From Zhongshania aliphaticivorans (lineage in GTDB: Bacteria; Pseudomonadota; Gammaproteobacteria; Pseudomonadales; Spongiibacteraceae): a stretch of DNA of 64,000 bases. The notes beneath the pieces were generated by a model, which searched no databases, had not been told where the DNA came from, and saw nothing but the letters and a program-made list of their open reading frames with translations. Position 1 is the first letter of the stretch. Each line of letters opens with the position of its first letter. Positions 36,982 through 47,295 of the stretch are shown here, piece by piece. Location of the stretch: NCBI RefSeq assembly GCF_001586255.1, contig NZ_CP014544.1, positions 2,759,501 through 2,823,500 of the forward strand. The letters run 5' to 3'. Made by a program: the position numbers and the translations under genes.

Positions 36982-39570
36982 TTAGAAACTACGACCCAAT
37001 GAGAACTGAAATATTTCAGTATCGTCAATTCTTTCTGGATTCAGTGCTCGGCCCAAGCTGAAGGTCAGCGGTCCAAACCCGGTGATCCACGTTGCACCCA
37101 CCCCAGCAGAAAAACGTAAATCCGAAAGTCCGGGGGTAGTACAGTTGAGCTGACTCGTACTACAGCTCGTACTAAACACATTACCGGCATCAAAGAAAAA
37201 GCCGCTGCGCACTGAGCGCTGATCTTTCACAAAAGGCAGTGGGAACAATAATTCAATACTGCCCTCAACCAACACATTGCCACCAAAGGGGTCAGGGTCG
37301 CGATTATAGGAATTGGCACTATCAATCACAAGCAGTCCGGTAGCGGGGTCTAAAACATAAGCCCCTTGCGCCGACAAAGCACGGGCATTGCCATCTGCAT
37401 CAATGGCGGTTGCCGCTTGGCTGATACGGTAAATATCGGCGGTCGAGCTACGCGGCCCCAGGGTATTACTCTTATAGCCACGAACCGAACCAAAACCACC
37501 GGCGTAGAAGTTTTCATAGAACGGCAGCTGATCGAGCTCGCCATAGCCGTCGCCATAACCTAGCTGGGTGCGGAAACGAAAGGTGAAGCTATTCGTTATC
37601 GGCACATACAACTGGCCTTCGTAACCTAACTTGAAATACTCCAGATCAGAGCCTGGCACGGCAACTTCAATCGACAGCGACTGTGACGCACCGCGGGTCG
37701 CTAATAAGCCTCGGTTCAATGTGGATTGGCGCCAAGACATACCAGCAGTGAAATTATTAAACTCCTCGCCGTATTTATCTAAAAAGCCTTCCTCATCAGG
37801 AGTGGTTAACGCTTCAGGAGGAAGCAAATCAACACTTTCCAGCACTTCCGCTACGGTGTATTTACCGGTCGTTGCGTCCCGAGTACTGACAAAGTAATTG
37901 TCGATAATATCGAGAAGACGCGGGCTGGTTTTAATTTCTTTAACCGCGCTGACACCCGCCTCAATCAATGTGCGGTTAAAGCCTAGATTAAATCCTAAAC
38001 GCTCAGTTTCAGAAATAGGATAACCAAAGTTTACGCTACTGCCGTAGGTATCTGTGGTATAGCTCGCAACGTTAATTTCTTCGTAGTCGGTGGTGCGATA
38101 AAACACGGAGAAACCACGGCTCACTCCGTCTTCAGTAAAGTACGGGTCCAAATAATTGAAATTCACGCTGGTGGCGAAGTCACTGCGCGACACACCAAAG
38201 CCAACCTGCTGCCCCGTACCAAAAAAGTTGTTTTGTTGAATATTGGCACTCAACAAGAGACCGCTGTCCTGGGAGAAGCCGACGCTGGCGCCAAGGCTGC
38301 CAGAGCTCTGCTCTTCCACCTTATAGTGCAAGTCGATTAAATCATCAGTGCCTGGCACTTCTAAGGTATCGACCTTAGCTTCTTTAAAGAAACCGAGCCG
38401 CTCTAGGCGAACCCGAGACATTTCAATTTTATCCGCCGATGCTGGCGCCCCTTCAAACTGGCGCATTTCCCGACGCAATACTTCGTCAGACGTTCTCGCG
38501 TTGCCTTCAAAATCAATACGGCGCACATAGGTGCGTTTGCCTGGATCAATAAAGAATTTGAGGGCAACGGTTTTCGCGTCTTCATCGCGTTCAGGAATAC
38601 CGCGAACCTTAGCAAAGTTGTAGCCTTCATTACCAAGGCGCTTCGTCAAAAACTCTTCGGTGCTGGTCACTAAGGCTTGCGAGAACACCTGACCTTCTTT
38701 AACTAAAACAAACCGCGATAGGTCGTCTTCTGGCAATACTAAATCGCCAGACAGTTCTGCACCACTAACGGTGTATTTCTCACCCTCTTCCACATTTACA
38801 GTGATATACACTGACTTGCGGTTAGGGCTAATAGCCACCTGAACCGAGTCAGCATTAAATAATAAATAGCCGCGATCCAAGTAATAGGAATTGAGTTTTT
38901 CGAGATCGCCTTTTAACTTCTCGCGGGAGTATTTGTCTGCGCTGCTGAAGAAGGAAAACATGCCGCCCGTCTTCAACTCAAATAAATCGAGTAGGGTCTC
39001 GTCGTCGTAAACGGTGTTGCCAACAATATTGATGTGCTCGATAGTGGCGTTGCTACCTTCATCGATAATAATGCTGATTGACACGCGGTTGCGAGGTTCA
39101 GCAACGACATCGGTTTCAATGCTGGCATCGTAGCGCCCTTGAGAAACGTACTGCCGTGTCAGCTCCATGCCCATGGTTTCTAGCGTCGAACGTTTAAAGA
39201 CTTGACCTTCCGCCAGCCCCGCTCCTTTAAGACCATCCATCAGGGCCTCTGTCGCTAGCGCTTTGTTGCCTTCCAAGCTAATCGCGCTGATTGCAGGCCG
39301 TTCAACCACCCGCACCACCAACACATCGCCGTCGACACCAATTTGAATATCGTCGAAGTTACCAGTATTGAACAAGGCCCGCGATGCATTCGCTAAAGAC
39401 CGGGGTTCAATTTGGTCACCGACACTGATGGGCAGCGCCGAAAACACCGTTTCCGATGAAATTCGTTGCAAACCCTCAATACGGATATCCGTCACTGCGA
39501 GTGAATCTTGGGCCGAGGCGAAAAAGCTCGCCGACCACAGAAAAAGACTAAGTGCTAAAAGGCGTTTCAT
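36982..39570 (-). CDS. bamA: outer-membrane protein assembly factor BamA
   Basis: An 862-residue Omp85 protein. After a signal peptide (MKRLLALSLFLWSASFFASA) come five POTRA domains (from VTDIRIEGLQRIS to about residue 425) and a 16-strand barrel. The conserved lid-loop motif appears as VRGY in GGFGSVRGYKSNT, in place of the common VRGF. It is about 50 residues longer than E. coli BamA, with extra loop sequence in the barrel. The frame starts with TTG at 39573, but the adjacent ATG is taken. It inserts outer-membrane proteins together with BamB (12155-13306). Confidence 0.97.
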   Translation of the reverse strand: MKRLLALSLFLWSASFFASAQDSLAVTDIRIEGLQRISSETVFSALPISVGDQIEPRSLANASRALFNTGNFDDIQIGVDGDVLVVRVVERPAISAISLEGNKALATEALMDGLKGAGLAEGQVFKRSTLETMGMELTRQYVSQGRYDASIETDVVAEPRNRVSISIIIDEGSNATIEHINIVGNTVYDDETLLDLFELKTGGMFSFFSSADKYSREKLKGDLEKLNSYYLDRGYLLFNADSVQVAISPNRKSVYITVNVEEGEKYTVSGAELSGDLVLPEDDLSRFVLVKEGQVFSQALVTSTEEFLTKRLGNEGYNFAKVRGIPERDEDAKTVALKFFIDPGKRTYVRRIDFEGNARTSDEVLRREMRQFEGAPASADKIEMSRVRLERLGFFKEAKVDTLEVPGTDDLIDLHYKVEEQSSGSLGASVGFSQDSGLLLSANIQQNNFFGTGQQVGFGVSRSDFATSVNFNYLDPYFTEDGVSRGFSVFYRTTDYEEINVASYTTDTYGSSVNFGYPISETERLGFNLGFNRTLIEAGVSAVKEIKTSPRLLDIIDNYFVSTRDATTGKYTVAEVLESVDLLPPEALTTPDEEGFLDKYGEEFNNFTAGMSWRQSTLNRGLLATRGASQSLSIEVAVPGSDLEYFKLGYEGQLYVPITNSFTFRFRTQLGYGDGYGELDQLPFYENFYAGGFGSVRGYKSNTLGPRSSTADIYRISQAATAIDADGNARALSAQGAYVLDPATGLLVIDSANSYNRDPDPFGGNVLVEGSIELLFPLPFVKDQRSVRSGFFFDAGNVFSTSCSTSQLNCTTPGLSDLRFSAGVGATWITGFGPLTFSLGRALNPERIDDTEIFQFSLGRSF

Positions 39571-39660
39571 CAACAGCTAAAAACCAAGGCTCGGGGCGAC
39601 TGCCAAAACATAACCAACAGCGCCAATATGTAAGATAAAAAGCATCGCATAGACCAAAAA

Positions 39661-41019
39661 TTACAGCCGCAACACATCGTTATATAAAGCAAATACCATG
39701 ACAAAAACTACCAACACCAAGCCCAGCTGATTCGCCCAGATCTGAACTTGTTCAGCGACGGGCTTACCGGTCAGCCATTCAAAAAGCGCGTAAACTATAT
39801 GTCCACCGTCCAATACTGGAATTGGCAGTAAATTCAATACGGCAAGACTAACACTCAATAGCGCTAAAAACGTCAGCCAAGAAAAAAAGCCGTACTGCAC
39901 TGAGGAGCTGGCCACTTTAGCAATGGTTATAGGCCCACTCAAGTTTTTTGGTGATAACAGCCCAGTCAGCATCTTTTTAATAGATGTCAATGTAAATGCG
40001 CTCATCTGCCAAGTTTTATCGACTGCCGCTACTGCTGCCCCCAAAAGACCGTATTCTACCTTGCGCTGCATCTCTTTCGGCCATTCTGGCATCGCAACAC
40101 TGACGCCCACATAGCCGTATGCATTGGCAGATTCGTCGAGTTTGCGTTCTGGGGTAATCTGTAACTGGCGCTGCTGACCATTGCGATCAACCAAGAGCGT
40201 AGCACTTTGCTCAGGTATGCCCCGCACATATTCAACCCATTCAGACCAACTAGCAACGTCCTTACCATCAATAGCCAATACCACATCGCCCGACTGAAGG
40301 CCTGCACGCTCGGCGGGACTATCTGGCATAATTTTATCCAGCGTTGGCAACAGCGCCGGGGTATACAGGGTCACGCCTAATTCCCGAACGGGATTGGGTT
40401 CCTCGACACCTTGCATCCAGCCACTTAGCGCTACCGTGCTCTCGTAAACCAGATCCGAGTCGGGATACTTGAGCGACAAATGAATATCGCCGTCCTCGCC
40501 AATGCGCTCTAACAGCTGCATTTGCAGGGTCTCCCAGGTCGGCGTCGCCGTGCCATCTACTGCGATAAACTCCTGCCCTGCAACAATCCCAGCTCGCGCC
40601 GCGAGAGATCCTGCCTCAACTTCAGCCACAATGGGCGCAACGCCCGTCACACCATTTAAAAATATCAGCCAGTATACAAAAATCGCCAATACGATATTCG
40701 CCAGCGGTCCAGCCGCCGCAATCGCAATCCGTGATTTTGGGGTAGCGCGATTAAATGCCTGGCTTTGCAACTCAGCGGGAACCGGGGCTTCCCGTTCGTC
40801 CAACATTTTGACGTAGCCGCCTAGCGGAATACCGGCAACGACAAACTCCGTACCGCGGCGATCAGTCCAGGTAAGCAAGGGACGACCAAAGCCCACAGAA
40901 AATCGCAAGACTTTAACGCCGCAGCGTCTCGCCATCCAAAAGTGACCGTACTCATGCACAGCAACCAGTATTGCCAAGGTTGCTATCGTGACCAAAATTG
41001 TTTGCAAAATATCTAGCAC
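39661..41019 (-). CDS. rseP: RIP metalloprotease RseP
   Basis: A 452-residue site-2 protease in the inner membrane. The zinc motif HEYGH occupies residues 22-26 inside the first membrane helix; two PDZ-type regions lie in the periplasmic part (about 120-310), and NLLPIPVLDGGH carries the third metal ligand. It cleaves anti-sigma factor RseA to release the envelope-stress sigma factor. The start codon is GTG. Located between dxr and bamA as usual. Confidence 0.96.
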   Translation of the reverse strand: MLDILQTILVTIATLAILVAVHEYGHFWMARRCGVKVLRFSVGFGRPLLTWTDRRGTEFVVAGIPLGGYVKMLDEREAPVPAELQSQAFNRATPKSRIAIAAAGPLANIVLAIFVYWLIFLNGVTGVAPIVAEVEAGSLAARAGIVAGQEFIAVDGTATPTWETLQMQLLERIGEDGDIHLSLKYPDSDLVYESTVALSGWMQGVEEPNPVRELGVTLYTPALLPTLDKIMPDSPAERAGLQSGDVVLAIDGKDVASWSEWVEYVRGIPEQSATLLVDRNGQQRQLQITPERKLDESANAYGYVGVSVAMPEWPKEMQRKVEYGLLGAAVAAVDKTWQMSAFTLTSIKKMLTGLLSPKNLSGPITIAKVASSSVQYGFFSWLTFLALLSVSLAVLNLLPIPVLDGGHIVYALFEWLTGKPVAEQVQIWANQLGLVLVVFVMVFALYNDVLRL

Positions 41020-41083
41020 GCCTGTCGTCCCTTATCTGAGCCTGTAAGCAGCCTTGGTAAAAAGCATTTCATTATATTACGTA

Positions 41084-42262
41084 CTAAGTCCGAATTTTAG
41101 CGCTAATAAGATCAACAGCTAAGGCCCTCGCTGCGGAGTCCGCAGCTTGGACATCAAGCAAAGACTGGGGTTCACCAATATTTGTCTGCGCCATCACGTC
41201 AGCAATGACCTGCGCGATATCAACAAAGGCGAGTTTACCATCCAAAAATGCCGCCACTGCAATTTCGTTTGCCGCATTTAATACTGCTGGCGCTGTGCCG
41301 CCGCGAATAGCGGCATCTCTGGCCAAGCGTAAACAAGGGAAACGCTCTTCGTCTGGCGCTTCAAAATCGAGACGAGCCTGACTTATGATATCCAGACTCG
41401 AGACCCCAGAATGAATACGCTGTGGCCATGCTAACGCATGGGCAATAGGGGTCCGCATATCGGGGTTACCCAATTGCGCCAATACCGAGCCATCTACATA
41501 CTCCACCATGGAGTGAATGACACTCTGGGGGTGAACAATAATCTCAATGGTGGCGGGGTCGGTCTGAAACAGCCAGCAGGCTTCGATGAGCTCAAGACCT
41601 TTATTCATCATGGTCGCAGAATCGACCGAAATTTTGCGCCCCATCGACCAGTTAGGGTGGGCACACGCTTGGTCTGGCGTAACGCTAGCAAGGTCAGCGA
41701 GGGGCGTAGCACGAAATGGCCCACCAGAACCGGTTAGCAATATCCGCTGGACACCCTGGGCTTTAATGCCACCCTCTGCCGCTAGGGGTAAGCATTGGAA
41801 AATAGCATTATGCTCGCTGTCGATAGGCAGCAAGGTGGCACCGCTTTTAGCGACCGCGTCAATAAACAGCTGCCCGGCCATCACCAGCGACTCTTTGTTG
41901 GCTAACAAGACCTTTTTACCGGCTTCTACGGCCGCCAGCGTCGGCAACAAACCGGCTGCGCCGACAATCGCCGCCATTGTGATATCAGCCGCAGCCGCGA
42001 CCTCACACAAACCCGTTTCGCCGCTCAACACTTCTGCCTTACTACCTGCGGCGCGAAGCCGCTCGGCGAATGCCCCAGCCACAGCCTCTTCACGTAAAAC
42101 AGCGTAGCGTGGAGCAAACGCCATAACTTGAGCAAACAGCTCGTCCACACTGGTATTGGCCGTAAGCGCGTAAACAGAATAACGATCTGGGTGACGGGCA
42201 AGTACATCTAGCGTGCTAATACCAATGGAGCCAGTTGAGCCCAGCACTGTAACTGACTGCAT
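41084..42262 (-). CDS. dxr: 1-deoxy-D-xylulose 5-phosphate reductoisomerase
   Basis: A 392-residue enzyme forming methylerythritol phosphate with NADPH. The nucleotide-binding start [18 protein letters not shown], the segment [12 protein letters not shown] and [13 protein letters not shown] (metal and substrate ligands) are all present. The ATG at 42262, sharing one base with the cdsA stop, gives the standard N-terminus; an ATG three codons upstream (42271) would add a 10-base overlap. Acts in the same route as ispG (15366-16478). Confidence 0.96.
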   Translation of the reverse strand: MQSVTVLGSTGSIGISTLDVLARHPDRYSVYALTANTSVDELFAQVMAFAPRYAVLREEAVAGAFAERLRAAGSKAEVLSGETGLCEVAAAADITMAAIVGAAGLLPTLAAVEAGKKVLLANKESLVMAGQLFIDAVAKSGATLLPIDSEHNAIFQCLPLAAEGGIKAQGVQRILLTGSGGPFRATPLADLASVTPDQACAHPNWSMGRKISVDSATMMNKGLELIEACWLFQTDPATIEIIVHPQSVIHSMVEYVDGSVLAQLGNPDMRTPIAHALAWPQRIHSGVSSLDIISQARLDFEAPDEERFPCLRLARDAAIRGGTAPAVLNAANEIAVAAFLDGKLAFVDIAQVIADVMAQTNIGEPQSLLDVQAADSAARALAVDLISAKIRT

Positions 42263-43098
42263 TACACCCATCCCGCGACAATAAGCCCAAGCGCAAACAC
42301 CGGTGCGGCGGCAGTAATACTGTCGATCCGATCCATAATGCCGCCGTGCCCGGGCAGCAGGTTTCCACTGTCTTTAATGCCCCGATGGCGCTTAATCATA
42401 CTTTCCAACAAATCACCCAGTACTGACGCCAAACCGGTGACCAGAGCTAGGCCCAATGCCGCTGGCAAGCTTATTGGCATACCATCGGGCCAAATTCGCC
42501 ACAAAATCGCCATTAGGGTCAGGCAACTGGCCAAACCGCCCCAAAACCCGGCCCAAGACTTGCCTGGACTCACTGCAGGCGCCAACTTCGCCTTACCGAA
42601 CGCCCGCCCGGTAAAATAAGCACCGACATCGGCCGCCACAACCAAGCCAATCACCACCAGAATGAGATAGACGCCTTCGGACAAACTCCGCAAATAGCTC
42701 AGTGCCAACCACGCGGGCACCAACACCAACAAACCCATTACGCTGCGCGCCCCTTTAGAACCCCACAGACCGGAGCTTAAGGGGTAAGCTTTAACCCACA
42801 ACAGAGCAATAGCCCACCACAAACAAGCGGCAATAAATATCTCGCGCAACACCAAAAAGTTTTGCTCGGCGTACAGACCAGACTGCCAGGCCAGCAAAGC
42901 CATGCCCAGCGCGCACACCGCAACATATATGCTGCGACCCGTGCGGCTAGCAAAACCGCTAAGATTCGCCCACTCCCATGCAGCCATTAATACCGCTAGC
43001 GCAAAAACACCAGATAACGCTGGCACTGACAAATATGCCAAGGCCGCAAAAAGCGCTAATACGATCAGCACCGCAGTGATGATCCGCTGCTTTAGCAT
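42262..43098 (-). CDS. cdsA: phosphatidate cytidylyltransferase
   Basis: A 278-residue multi-pass inner-membrane enzyme that makes CDP-diacylglycerol, the precursor of all phospholipids. The C-terminal signature is visible as [20 protein letters not shown] followed by [14 protein letters not shown]. About eight hydrophobic segments are evident. It follows uppS after 34 bases and is coupled to dxr. Confidence 0.96.
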   Translation of the reverse strand: MLKQRIITAVLIVLALFAALAYLSVPALSGVFALAVLMAAWEWANLSGFASRTGRSIYVAVCALGMALLAWQSGLYAEQNFLVLREIFIAACLWWAIALLWVKAYPLSSGLWGSKGARSVMGLLVLVPAWLALSYLRSLSEGVYLILVVIGLVVAADVGAYFTGRAFGKAKLAPAVSPGKSWAGFWGGLASCLTLMAILWRIWPDGMPISLPAALGLALVTGLASVLGDLLESMIKRHRGIKDSGNLLPGHGGIMDRIDSITAAAPVFALGLIVAGWV

Positions 43099-43132
43099 AA
43101 TTTGACTCCCTTAATCTGTAATGGCCGCATTA

Positions 43133-43870
43133 TTATTCTTCGTCTCGCCCACCGAAACGTCGGTCCCGCTGAGCGTAAGCCCGCAAAGCCCGATCTAACT
43201 CCGCCGCGTCGAAATCTGGCCAAAAACAATCGGTGAAATACAGTTCACTATACGCCAGCTGCCACAGCAAGAAGTTGCTAATACGCTGCTCACCCGCTGT
43301 GCGAATGCAAAGATCTGGCTTGGGGACATCAGCCAAAGACATATGCCGATCAAACAATGCGACATCAAAATCGTCAAGCGCCAGTGTGCCGGCCTGCACT
43401 TGCTCTGCCAGCGATTTCGCTGCACTCACAATATCCCACTGACCACCGTAATCGACAGCGATCACCAGCTGGGTATCGCGATTAAACCGGGTTAATTGCT
43501 CGCTGTAGTCCATTTGCTTGCGCAGACTTGCCGAGAATTGATCGCGCTTGCCAATAAAACGAATGCGCACACCATCGGCGTGAAGCTGTTTAGTTTCCGA
43601 GTCTAGGTAATTTGAAAACAAGCGCATTAGAGCCTGCACTTCAAGACTCGGCCGCTGCCAGTTCTCGCTGGAAAAAGCAAACAAGGTCACGATCTCGACG
43701 CCTCGTTCGCGAACCAGCTTCAGCAGCGGCCGAATGACCTCAACACCAGCACGATGCCCAGCCGAAGACTTGAGCCCCTGGCCTTTGGCCCACCGATTGT
43801 TGCCATCCATAATGATGGCAACGTGACGAGGAATACTTGGAGATGCGGCTGGCCGCGTAGATACTGCCAT
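43133..43870 (-). CDS. uppS: di-trans,poly-cis-undecaprenyl-diphosphate synthase
   Basis: A 245-residue cis-prenyltransferase that makes undecaprenyl diphosphate, the carrier lipid of wall and O-antigen synthesis. HVAIIMDGNNRWAKGQGL holds the catalytic aspartate and PLLKLVRERGVEIVTLFAFS follows; the C-terminal signature DLCIRTAGEQRISNFLLWQ is intact. It lies 18 bases after frr. Confidence 0.97.
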   Translation of the reverse strand: MAVSTRPAASPSIPRHVAIIMDGNNRWAKGQGLKSSAGHRAGVEVIRPLLKLVRERGVEIVTLFAFSSENWQRPSLEVQALMRLFSNYLDSETKQLHADGVRIRFIGKRDQFSASLRKQMDYSEQLTRFNRDTQLVIAVDYGGQWDIVSAAKSLAEQVQAGTLALDDFDVALFDRHMSLADVPKPDLCIRTAGEQRISNFLLWQLAYSELYFTDCFWPDFDAAELDRALRAYAQRDRRFGGRDEE

Positions 43871-43888
43871 GACAAGGATTTTCGCCGC

Positions 43889-44446
43889 TTAGATAACCAT
43901 CAGGTCAGTTTCTTTGGCTGCAAGCGCCTTGTCGACTTCCGCAATAAATTGGTCGGTGATTTTCTGAACTTCGTCTTGAGCGCGACGCTCATCGTCTTCG
44001 CTAATTTCTTTTTCTTTAAGCAAGTCTTTAATATCAGACAACACATCACGGCGCGCATTGCGAATCGACACTCGCGCACTCTCTGCTTCATGGCGTGCAG
44101 TCTTGATATAGCCCTTACGGGTCTCCTCAGTCAGCATCGCCATAGGAATGCGGATAACACTACCGGCGGTGCTCGGGTTTAAACCCAAGTCTGACTTCAT
44201 CAAGGCCTTTTCCACGTCGGGAACAATATTCTTTTCCCAGGGCGTGACAGTTAGAGTCCGCGCATCTTCAATACCAATATTAGCCACTTGCGATAGCGGT
44301 GTATCGGTACCGTAATAAGACACGCGCACACCGTCGAGCAGGCTCGGATGCGCGCGACCGGTACGAATTTTGTTAAAGTTGCTGCCTAGCGCCTCAACGG
44401 CCTTAGCCATACGTACTTTGGCGTCTTCTTTCAGTTCATTAATCAC
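43889..44446 (-). CDS. frr: ribosome recycling factor
   Basis: A 185-residue complete RRF that, with EF-G, splits post-termination ribosomes. [17 protein letters not shown] near residue 25 and the C-terminal [19 protein letters not shown] are family hallmarks. It begins with GTG, and its start overlaps the pyrH stop by four bases (GTGA). Confidence 0.97.
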   Translation of the reverse strand: MINELKEDAKVRMAKAVEALGSNFNKIRTGRAHPSLLDGVRVSYYGTDTPLSQVANIGIEDARTLTVTPWEKNIVPDVEKALMKSDLGLNPSTAGSVIRIPMAMLTEETRKGYIKTARHEAESARVSIRNARRDVLSDIKDLLKEKEISEDDERRAQDEVQKITDQFIAEVDKALAAKETDLMVI

Positions 44447-45195
44447 GCTGTCTTCTCCTCGCGCTTAGTGGCGGCCACTAGCGTTCCTTCTTCGCCACCA
44501 ACAACAATATTCAAAAGAGCACCCTGCTGCTCCATCGCAAATACTCGCAAAGGCATATTATGATCCCGGCACAAACAGATGGCCGTAAGATCCATTACCT
44601 CGAGCTTTTTATCCAAGACCTCATCATAGCTGAGGTAATCGTATTTAACCGCACTTGGGTCAAGCATTGGGTCTGCACTGTAAACGCCATCAACCTTGGT
44701 TGCTTTCAATACCAAGTCGGCATCCATTTCAATACCGCGCAGACACGCCGCTGAGTCGGTAGTAAAAAACGGATTACCGGTACCCGCGGCAAAAATCACC
44801 ACCTCACCACGGCTCAAGGCCCTAATCGCTTTACGACGATCATAGTGATCGACGACACCACTCATGGGTATGGCCGACATCACTGAAGATTTTATATTAC
44901 TACGCTCCAGCGCGTCACGCAGCGCCAGTGCATTCATGACCGTGGCCAGCATGCCCATGTGGTCGCCGGTCACTCTGTCGAGCCCCGCCGTCTGCAATGC
45001 CGCGCCACGGAACAAATTCCCGCCGCCCACCACCAGACCAACCTGCACACCAATACCAACCAATTGCCCTACTTCCAGCGCCATGCGGTCCAAGACCTTG
45101 GGGTCAATTCCAAACCCCAGACTCCCCATCAGAGCCTCGCCACTTAACTTCAGAAGTATGCGCTTGTATTTCTTATCCCGGCTTACGCTAGACAT
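44443..45195 (-). CDS. pyrH: UMP kinase
   Basis: A 250-residue bacterial UMP kinase (amino-acid kinase fold) that converts UMP to [28 protein letters not shown] and [16 protein letters not shown] are the nucleotide and phosphate loops. The gene lies between tsf and frr, the canonical order. A GC-rich hairpin precedes it at 45254-45271. Confidence 0.97.
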   Translation of the reverse strand: MSSVSRDKKYKRILLKLSGEALMGSLGFGIDPKVLDRMALEVGQLVGIGVQVGLVVGGGNLFRGAALQTAGLDRVTGDHMGMLATVMNALALRDALERSNIKSSVMSAIPMSGVVDHYDRRKAIRALSRGEVVIFAAGTGNPFFTTDSAACLRGIEMDADLVLKATKVDGVYSADPMLDPSAVKYDYLSYDEVLDKKLEVMDLTAICLCRDHNMPLRVFAMEQQGALLNIVVGGEEGTLVAATKREEKTA

Positions 45196-45253
45196 TTCCT
45201 ACCCCACCACATTGCACGATATTTTTAAGATTTGTATATCGCCTATAGTAAAT

Positions 45254-45271
45254 CGGGGCCCGTAGGCCCCG
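45254..45271 (-). terminator. GC-rich hairpin between tsf and pyrH
   Basis: CGGGGCC-CGTA-GGCCCCG forms a 7-bp stem with a 4-base loop. On the minus strand it is followed by ATTTACT, a poor U-tract, so it may act as an attenuator or processing site that lowers pyrH expression relative to tsf, rather than as a full terminator. Confidence 0.5.
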
Positions 45272-45285
45272 TTTTACTGAGTGGC

Positions 45286-46149
45286 TTAGCCTTTCAGCTG
45301 AGCAGCCACCTCGGCGGCAAAATCCACTTCTTCTTTCTCTATACCTTCACCCACTTCAAAGCGGACAAATTCTTGTATATCTGCACTGCTGCTTTTCAGC
45401 AACTTGCCTACTGTTACTTCAGGATCCTTAACAAAGGCCTGATCAACCAGTGAGCTTTCAGACAAGAACTTGCGAATACGGCCGTCGATCATTTTTTCAA
45501 TGATCTCAGCAGGCTTGCCGCTTTCTGCCGCTTGAGCAGTGAAAATCTCACGCTCTTTCTCGATTTCTTCCGCAGGCATGTCTTCCGCTTTAGCAACGCG
45601 CGGGTTAACCGCAGCAACATGCATTGCCACATCGCGAGCCAGTTCAGCGTCACCGCCTTTCAGGGCAACCAATACCGCGATACGGTTATTAGAGTGAACA
45701 TAGCTATCAACTACGCCATCTTCAGCAGTAACGACCAATGCGCGACGCACACCAATGTTCTCACCAATTTTCTGAACCAGCGCTTCACGTGCAGATTCCA
45801 ATTCACCGGCCATCAGCACAGCAATATCGGTTTCTTTAGTGGCGAACACTTTATCAGTAACCAGCGCGGCAAACGCCTGAAAGCCCGGCTCGCGTGCAGC
45901 GAAGTCAGTTTCACTGTTCACTTCAACAACCACGCCGTAGCTACCGTCTTCGGCAACCTTAGTCGTCACAACGCCATCAGCAGCAGTACGACCAGCCTTT
46001 TTAGCCGCCTTCATGCCGCTTGATTTACGCAACTCTTCAATTGCCAAATCGATGTCGCCATTGGACTCATTGAGTGCTTTTTTACACTCCATCATGCCCA
46101 AGCCAGTGCGATCGCGTAATTCTTTAACCATTGATGCTGATACAGCCAT
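45286..46149 (-). CDS. tsf: elongation factor Ts
   Basis: A 287-residue nucleotide exchange factor for EF-Tu. Near the start [19 protein letters not shown] is the conserved UBA-like region and [13 protein letters not shown] belongs to the core. The long frame would add ten residues; the ATG at 46149 preceded by GAGG is preferred and gives the familiar MA-S-S-VKELRERTG start. It follows rpsB beyond a strong hairpin. Confidence 0.97.
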   Translation of the reverse strand: MAVSASMVKELRDRTGLGMMECKKALNESNGDIDLAIEELRKSSGMKAAKKAGRTAADGVVTTKVAEDGSYGVVVEVNSETDFAAREPGFQAFAALVTDKVFATKETDIAVLMAGELESAREALVQKIGENIGVRRALVVTAEDGVVDSYVHSNNRIAVLVALKGGDAELARDVAMHVAAVNPRVAKAEDMPAEEIEKEREIFTAQAAESGKPAEIIEKMIDGRIRKFLSESSLVDQAFVKDPEVTVGKLLKSSSADIQEFVRFEVGEGIEKEEVDFAAEVAAQLKG

Positions 46150-46213
46150 CCTAAAATCCTCGTATTTGAGCTTAAGCACGGCCCGTCAAACTGACCCTAC
46201 TCAATATATATCC

Positions 46214-46238
46214 AAAAAAAGGGGGCCGCGCCCCCTTT
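46214..46238 (-). terminator. Rho-independent terminator/attenuator between rpsB and tsf
   Basis: Read on the minus strand, AAAGGGGGC-GCG-GCCCCCTTT makes a 9-bp stem with a 3-base loop and continues into an unbroken run of seven T (46214-46220). This is the clearest intrinsic terminator in the window. Because tsf lies directly downstream on the same strand, it probably acts as a partial terminator; a similar arrangement is known for rpsB-tsf in E. coli. Confidence 0.85.
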
Positions 46239-46261
46239 CGCAGACTGCTTGGCGGCGAGTA

Positions 46262-47011
46262 TTACTCGGCAGCGCTTTCGCCTTCTGGGCTTGCAGCAAC
46301 TTCAACAAACTCATCTTTTGCTACAGCGTCGTTGGCGGCGGCGTTAATAGCCACGTCAGCAACAGCAGTAACATAAAGTTTGATGGCGCGAATCGCGTCG
46401 TCGTTACCAGGAATAACAAAATCAACACCGTCTGGGTTGCTATTGGTATCCACGATACCAAAAACTGGGATACCCAGCTTATTGGCTTCTTGAATCGCGA
46501 TCCGCTCGTGATCAACATCAATAACAAACAGGGCGTCTGGCAGGCCAGCCATATCCTTGATACCACCAATGGAGCGCTCTAGCTTCTCCATATCACGGCG
46601 ACGCATCAGGGCTTCTTTCTTGGTCAATTTGTCAAACGTACCGTCTAATTGCTGAGCTTCAAGCTCACGCAAACGACGTACTGACTGACGAATAGTTTTG
46701 TAGTTGGTCAGCATGCCACCCAACCAGCGGTGACTTACAAAAGGCATGCCAGCGCGGGCTGCCTGCTCACCAATAATCTTGCTTGCAGCACGCTTAGTGC
46801 CAACAAACAGGATTTTGTTTTTATTTGCTGCCATCTTGGCAATTGCATCCAGCGCGCTATTCATCGCAGGAACAGTATGCTCAAGGTTGATTATGTGGAT
46901 CTTGTTACGAGCACCAAAAATATACGGTGCCATTTTTGGATTCCAGTAGCGAGTCTGGTGACCAAAGTGAACGCCGGCTTGCAGCATTTCACGCATGCTT
47001 ATATGTGACAT
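46262..47011 (-). CDS. rpsB: 30S ribosomal protein S2
   Basis: A 249-residue protein, complete. [22 protein letters not shown], the segment [12 protein letters not shown] and [20 protein letters not shown] are standard S2. It joins the 30S subunit late and holds S1. It starts the run that continues into tsf-pyrH-frr. It diverges from map; the 284-base gap holds the promoter and a long leader, where S2 autoregulation is known in E. coli. Confidence 0.98.
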   Translation of the reverse strand: MSHISMREMLQAGVHFGHQTRYWNPKMAPYIFGARNKIHIINLEHTVPAMNSALDAIAKMAANKNKILFVGTKRAASKIIGEQAARAGMPFVSHRWLGGMLTNYKTIRQSVRRLRELEAQQLDGTFDKLTKKEALMRRRDMEKLERSIGGIKDMAGLPDALFVIDVDHERIAIQEANKLGIPVFGIVDTNSNPDGVDFVIPGNDDAIRAIKLYVTAVADVAINAAANDAVAKDEFVEVAASPEGESAAE

Positions 47012-47154
47012 GATTTTTCCTTAATTAACATCGGGTTACAAACTTGCAGAGACCCCGTAAGCCAACCCCAGCTTTACTGGAGCACCCGGGATTACGTGTC
47101 GGTTTCTGCGCGTCATTTAACCAATTACAGCAGACGCCATAATTGGGGCGCGTA

Positions 47155-47183
47155 TTTATACCACAGAGCCCTCGCCACATAAA
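47155..47183 (-). promoter_or_regulatory. candidate rpsB promoter
   Basis: On the minus strand TATAAA (47155-47160) is preceded at 17 bases by TTTATG (47178-47183), a weak -35, and followed by TACGCGCCCC, a GC-rich discriminator of the kind found in stringently controlled ribosomal promoters. It would give a leader of about 140 bases. I see nothing else definite in this 284-base divergent gap, and no clear map promoter. Confidence 0.4.
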
Positions 47184-47295
47184 GCCAAAACCGCTTTTGA
47201 CGCTAAAATTCCCCGCCACCTTCGCCACACTATAAGCGATGGTTTACAATACCGTGCTTTGATCGCCTGACACTTGCGTATATCGGTACTCTTTT

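Noticed and set aside
47012-47295. A small RNA or tRNA gene in the rpsB-map gap
   Set aside because: No cloverleaf, no TTCGA-type T-loop and no terminator were found; best explained as rpsB leader plus promoter.
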